Shown here piece after piece: positions 60,936-64,000 of a stretch of 64,000 nucleotides of DNA (positions are counted from its first letter, which is position 1; each line of letters starts with the position of its first letter). The stretch spans positions 1,364,001 through 1,428,000 of the forward strand of contig NZ_SHNO01000001.1 in assembly GCF_026262645.1 (NCBI RefSeq), written 5' to 3'. The DNA comes from Candidatus Marimicrobium litorale (GTDB lineage Bacteria; Pseudomonadota; Gammaproteobacteria; Pseudomonadales; Halieaceae). Both the position numbers and the translations under genes were made by a program. A model generated the notes under the pieces. It made no database searches. It was not told the DNA's origin and saw only the letters and a program-made list of their open reading frames with translations.

Positions 60936-61135
60936 AGAAGCGCTATTTCATTCGCGAACTCGCTCTAAGAGATTTGGAGGAAATTTGGCTCTTTACCCTG
61001 TCGGGGTGGAGTCTAGAACAGGCTGATGCCTATACCAGTTCTATCCTTGCCCGCCTGAATTTGCTGGCCGACAACCCCAGCGTTGGCTACTATCCATTGA
61101 ACAACTGGTTCGTAGCCACAATTGTGGCAATTTAG
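60932..61135 (+). pseudogene. parE: ParE-type toxin, 3'-truncated
   Basis: The first 52 residues (KKRYFIRELALRDLEEIWLFTLSGWSLEQADAYTSSILARLNLLADNPSVG) follow the ParE/RelE-fold toxin family: N-terminal strand and two helices. Complete ParE proteins are about 95-105 residues, with C-terminal strands that interact with DNA gyrase. Here the frame turns into unrelated sequence after NPSVG and stops at residue 67. The break lies beside a 12-bp sequence (61105-61116) identical to the tRNA-Arg anticodon region at 60449-60460. The toxin is most probably inactive, leaving a functional-looking antitoxin. Confidence 0.75.
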
Positions 61136-61551
61136 ACCCTTGTAAATCGATCACCTGGATACGGCCCGCCCTCATTACACCCCGTATCGACCCGTGTTCT
61201 CTAGTAGATACCCTACGGTTAAGCTTGAGGCCCCTCCTTTCCTTGGCACTTCTTTCAAGCCATTGTCGGTGGCGAGCTCGCTTTGAATACAGATAGGGAA
61301 TCCTGCTGAGCTGCCGATGAGAATGTCACATCAAGCCGCAACTACCCCCTACTCCCTCTTTGACTGCATCCTCCATAACAAATCTGCTCGTAAACTTTTT
61401 GGGAATTTCATAAAGACGCCGCTGTATCTTATGCGACGAGGCACAAGGCATACACGAAGTGCTGCAGAATAGCTGTCTGTGAGCAGGGTAGCTGAAGTAT
61501 TACCCTGCCCATGGGAGGAGGTGGTATTACATTGAAACTTTGCAATATCCG
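61136..61551. other. Intergenic region downstream of P450, few features
   Basis: About 415 bp lie between the truncated toxin and the end of the P450 gene. GCAGGGTA (61483-61490) and TACCCTGC (61501-61508) form a perfect 8-bp stem with a 10-base loop, placed 44 bases after the P450 stop on the minus strand. It is a possible terminator without T-run. No homologous gene fragment was recognised in the rest. Confidence 0.45.
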
Positions 61552-61555
61552 TCAT
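61349..61555 (-). CDS. Possible small protein overlapping the P450 stop
   Basis: An open frame of 68 residues starts with an ATG that overlaps the P450 stop codon as ATGA, the form of translationally coupled genes. The predicted protein has no signal peptide or recognised domain; the C-terminus is basic (FPKSLRADLLWRMQSKRE). A hairpin at 61483-61508 falls inside the frame, which argues against it being coding. Low confidence. Confidence 0.25.
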   Translation of the reverse strand: MTDIAKFQCNTTSSHGQGNTSATLLTDSYSAALRVCLVPRRIRYSGVFMKFPKSLRADLLWRMQSKRE

Positions 61556-62787
61556 GACGCCACTTCAAGGGCCCCGACATCAACAGACATCGGTAGCTTT
61601 ACCCAGCCGCTAAGTATCGGGACAGGAATTCGTTTACCATTCTCAAAATCCAGTTTCATATGAGGAAGTAGATCGATGAGCCATTCGAAAGCGACCTTCG
61701 CTTCAAGCCGTGCCAGCGCGGAGCCCATGCAAAAATGTATACCTTTCCCCAACGCTAGGTGATCTTTGTTGCGTCGATGCAGATCAAAAGTCTCTGGGGC
61801 TTCATAAGTATCAGCATCGAGATTCCCGGAGGAGAAAAGCAACCAAAGCGTATCACCCTTACTGATGTTTTTGCCTCTGAACTCAACATTTCTGGTTGCA
61901 ATTCGAAAAAGGCCCATTACAGGGCCGTCATAACGCAACATTTCTTCAACGAAATCAGAAATCAATGTCCTATCATTTCGCAAGTCCGCCAGCACATCGG
62001 GATGATTCAATAAGAACACTACCCCGTTGCTGATCAAGTTGGTCGTTGTTTCATTCCCTGCAAGCCACAGCAGTTTGCTTAAACCTAGTATTTCTTCTGT
62101 ACGTAGATTCTCACCTTCCTCGGAAGCATCAAGCATGGCGCTGATAAGGGTATTTGCCTGTGGATTATGACGCGCCGCAGAGATGATTTCGCTCAAGCCT
62201 TCCGTCATCTCTTTACGTGAGCCGAGCTGCTGCTGAATGGAATACCCTTCTCCAGCACCAATGGCCAGGGAATCAGACCACATGCGCAAGCGATGACGTT
62301 CCTCCAACGGAATCCCCATCATCTGAGCAATTACATACACCGGCAGCGGACTGGCAAAATCATCTACCAGATCCAGCGCTTCACCATTGCGAATTTTCTG
62401 GTGGAGTTCGTCCATTAGATTTGTGGCTATTTCCACCACCGCTGGTTCCATTTCGGCGATGCGTTTTGGCGTGAAAGCCTTTGCAAACAGCGAACGAATT
62501 CTGGTGTGTTCTGGCGGATCATGCTGAATCAAGGGTAGGAAACCCATGCCGCCATTGTCATCGCGCTGTTCGCCGTCTTCTCCTGCTACGAGGCCCCCAC
62601 CGGGTCCGGCTGCGGACGAGTATGTGTATGGGTCCTTGAGCATCTCGAGGATATCCTCATGCTTTGAAATAACCCAAAACCCATACTCCTGCGCATAGTA
62701 AACTGGATCGGTCTCTCGAAGATTCTTCCAAAAGGGTTGTGGCCGCGCAGCGTATTCTGCAGAGAGAAATGGAAATTCATTAGACAT
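61552..62787 (-). CDS. Cytochrome P450
   Basis: This 411-residue soluble bacterial P450 monooxygenase has the I-helix oxygen-binding motif AGNETTTN (residues 243-250), ExxR at E282-R285 and the heme-binding loop LGKGIHFCMG with the proximal cysteine C353. The Phe that usually starts the heme motif is Leu here. The N-terminus has no membrane anchor, so it needs separate ferredoxin partners, which are not encoded nearby. The ATG has an AGGAGAAAT just before it. It lies 69 bp downstream of a MarR regulator in the same direction, which may control it. Substrate unknown. Confidence 0.94.
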   Translation of the reverse strand: MSNEFPFLSAEYAARPQPFWKNLRETDPVYYAQEYGFWVISKHEDILEMLKDPYTYSSAAGPGGGLVAGEDGEQRDDNGGMGFLPLIQHDPPEHTRIRSLFAKAFTPKRIAEMEPAVVEIATNLMDELHQKIRNGEALDLVDDFASPLPVYVIAQMMGIPLEERHRLRMWSDSLAIGAGEGYSIQQQLGSRKEMTEGLSEIISAARHNPQANTLISAMLDASEEGENLRTEEILGLSKLLWLAGNETTTNLISNGVVFLLNHPDVLADLRNDRTLISDFVEEMLRYDGPVMGLFRIATRNVEFRGKNISKGDTLWLLFSSGNLDADTYEAPETFDLHRRNKDHLALGKGIHFCMGSALARLEAKVAFEWLIDLLPHMKLDFENGKRIPVPILSGWVKLPMSVDVGALEVAS

Positions 62788-62856
62788 GGTATATTTCTCC
62801 TATTCGGGACAACCACCCACCAAATCGGCTGGCATCTTGTCCAACTTCCAATACTC

Positions 62857-63318
62857 TCAGTTTTCCGACAGCAAATTCGCATGTACCAATTTGAGTAAAC
62901 GGTAAAATTCCTTGGCCTCTTTAGCAGACATGCCGCGCGTTGCCGCTCTGCCAATATCGCCTACCAGATCTTCAAGCGACTTCAGCATGGGGTCGATTTT
63001 ATCCGTAAGGCGAACCATCTTCGCACGGCGATCACTAGTATCCTGATGTCGCGCTATCCATCCCGCTGACTCTAGTCGGTCCACAACTTTGCCCAGTGGT
63101 GGTTTCGCCATCATCAGGGAATCGGCAATACTAGTTTGCGTCTGCTCGCCGTTCATGTAGAGCAGGTAGAGCACCTGCCATTGTGTGCGAGTTAACCCCA
63201 AGTCCTTTACCTGCCTGTTAAAGAGCCGGGCGACCATCAAACTAATTTCGTGAATTAGCGTACTAACAGGCTGGTCTTGCCGCCTTGATTGTTGGCTTGC
63301 TATATCTTGCGTTGACAA
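62857..63318 (-). CDS. MarR-family transcriptional regulator
   Basis: This 153-residue winged-helix regulator is of the type that usually represses nearby efflux or degradation genes and lets go on binding a phenolic or lipophilic ligand. It contains LTRTQWQVLYLLYMNGEQTQTSIADSLMMAKPPLGKVVDRLESAGWIARHQDTSDRRAKMVRLT, a complete winged-helix domain with the DxRxK/R wing. It is divergent from a membrane-fusion protein gene and upstream of the P450 gene. The shared intergenic region carries an inverted repeat suited to a MarR dimer. Confidence 0.92.
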   Translation of the reverse strand: MSTQDIASQQSRRQDQPVSTLIHEISLMVARLFNRQVKDLGLTRTQWQVLYLLYMNGEQTQTSIADSLMMAKPPLGKVVDRLESAGWIARHQDTSDRRAKMVRLTDKIDPMLKSLEDLVGDIGRAATRGMSAKEAKEFYRLLKLVHANLLSEN

Positions 63319-63320
63319 TT

Positions 63321-63344
63321 TAGTTATCCTAGTTAATATAACTA
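63321..63344. promoter_or_regulatory. Candidate MarR operator
   Basis: TAGTTAT (63321-63327) and ATAACTA (63338-63344) form a perfect inverted repeat with arm centres 17 bases apart, in an AT-rich stretch immediately before the marR start. A second small palindrome AACT-AC-AGTT overlaps the right arm. Size and position suit autorepression together with control of the divergent efflux gene. Confidence 0.6.
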
Positions 63345-63418
63345 CAGTTAATATTTTAGTTGTAGGTATCGCGGTTTGTCAATTCATGATGCCTCTCGAA
63401 CTAGTTGGTAGCGATAGT

Positions 63419-64000
63419 ATGCGTTACATCATGCAGACCGTGGGACCCATTTTGGCCGCAGCGATACTCATGGGCTGCGATGGCGAACCCCAAAATGGCA
63501 CAACCAGTACTGGGATTACTCCACAGCCCTCGTCACCCGTTGTAGTATCGATTACGAGTCCGGAAATAGCGGCATTATCTGAGCCTATTTTTGTTACCGG
63601 CACCATTCTCGCACGCCGCTCCACCAATATTTCGCCGATGGTTGGTGGCCTCATCGAAGAAATCTATGTCAACGTTGGAAGCCGTGTTGAAGAAGGGCAG
63701 CCCTTGCTGCGTATGCGCCAGAAAGATTTCGAGATTAATGTCCTGCGTCTTTCTGAGGCTAAGCGCCTGGCAGAGGCAGAGTACAAAGACTCGGTACGCG
63801 ATCTTGAAAACGCCATCGCACTCAGAGAGAAGCAAGCATTCTCTGTCGAGCAACTCGATGACAGGCGCACACAAGTTGAGGTATCGGCTGCGAAGCTCGG
63901 TATTGCAAGCGCTAATCTTGCCGAGGCGCAGAAGGAACTGGACGACTCAATAACCCGAGCACCCTACCGTGGCGTTATCACCCAGAGACATGTGGATGAA
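63419..64000 (+). CDS. RND-type membrane-fusion (HlyD/AcrA-like) lipoprotein, partial
   Basis: This gene runs past the right end of the window; 194 residues are visible. A signal peptide with lipobox ILMGC (Cys20) is followed by VFVTGTILARRSTNISPMVGGLIEEIYVNVGSRVEEGQPLL-type sequence, the lipoyl-like half of a periplasmic adaptor. A coiled-coil hairpin (about residues 100-170, LSEAKRLAEAEYKDSVRDLENAIALREKQ) and the return strand DSITRAPYRGVITQRHVDE come next. It links an inner-membrane RND pump to an outer-membrane channel. ATG 63419 is chosen; ATG 63386 and 63389 are in frame. It is divergent from marR and probably followed by an RND pump gene outside the window. Confidence 0.88.
   Translation, partial: MRYIMQTVGPILAAAILMGCDGEPQNGTTSTGITPQPSSPVVVSITSPEIAALSEPIFVTGTILARRSTNISPMVGGLIEEIYVNVGSRVEEGQPLLRMRQKDFEINVLRLSEAKRLAEAEYKDSVRDLENAIALREKQAFSVEQLDDRRTQVEVSAAKLGIASANLAEAQKELDDSITRAPYRGVITQRHVDE

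Noticed and set aside
63591-63953. Plus-strand open frame of 120 codons inside the membrane-fusion protein gene
   Set aside because: It is in another frame within a gene whose lipobox, lipoyl-like and coiled-coil segments are clear.

Overview
The window looks like the chromosome of an aerobic, heterotrophic, probably marine gammaproteobacterium. The gene content (TonB-dependent receptors, DUF3604 lipoproteins, sulfatases, several crotonases, a CaiB-type CoA-transferase, a spinster-like MFS carrier, a BepA-like protease and a light-stress sigma factor regulon) resembles the Halieaceae/Spongiibacteraceae type of oligotrophs. This placement is an inference from gene content; no rRNA or other phylogenetic marker is present.

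Layout. 0.2-5.2 kb: two large TonB-dependent receptors in tandem. 5.2-9.6 kb: a glycosyltransferase-like protein with a PqqD-like N-terminus, a cardiolipin synthase and a membrane protein. 9.6-15.1 kb: a translationally coupled trio made of a DUF3604 lipoprotein, an alkyl-sulfatase-like metallo-beta-lactamase and a formylglycine sulfatase. 15.2-28.5 kb: acyl-CoA and oxidoreductase genes (three crotonases, a LLM flavin oxidoreductase, a type III CoA-transferase, an MDR reductase), a secreted beta-propeller-like protein, a DUF3313-like protein, an orphan solute-binding protein, a BepA-like protease and a second DUF3604 lipoprotein. 28.8-31.1 kb: two short-chain dehydrogenases, one fused to an SRPBCC domain.

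31-43.4 kb is the most coherent part: an ECF sigma factor/ChrR-type anti-sigma pair and the genes of a photo-oxidative (singlet oxygen) stress response. These are photolyase, DUF2878, an exported protein, GTP cyclohydrolase I, a DUF1731 epimerase, a cyclopropane-fatty-acid-synthase-like methyltransferase, DUF1365, an FAD amine-oxidase-like protein, DUF2892, glutathione peroxidase and a small secreted cysteine-containing protein. Reading the intergenic regions by eye, I found the same bipartite element, TGATC(C/T)-N15/16-CGTA(A/T)N, six times in the right orientation before each transcription unit of this group. This predicts a six-promoter local regulon, including genes of unknown function.

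43.6-56.1 kb: a protein with two 2OG-Fe(II) oxygenase-type halves, an old-yellow-enzyme/dienoyl-CoA-reductase-like flavoprotein, an MFS carrier, an EthD-like protein, a serine hydrolase, a MetA/porin-like outer-membrane protein, a DUF1254/DUF1214 protein and a GH39-like lipoprotein. 56.3-61.1 kb shows signs of mobile DNA. Two 3' fragments of tRNA-Arg(ACG) lie in opposite orientations at 56271-56307 and 60415-60459. They enclose a lipoprotein hydrolase and a second DUF1254 gene. Just outside lies a ParD antitoxin with a ParE toxin whose 3' end breaks at a 12-bp copy of the tRNA anticodon-loop sequence. 61.5-64 kb: a cytochrome P450, a MarR regulator and, divergently, the start of an RND-type membrane-fusion lipoprotein that runs off the window.
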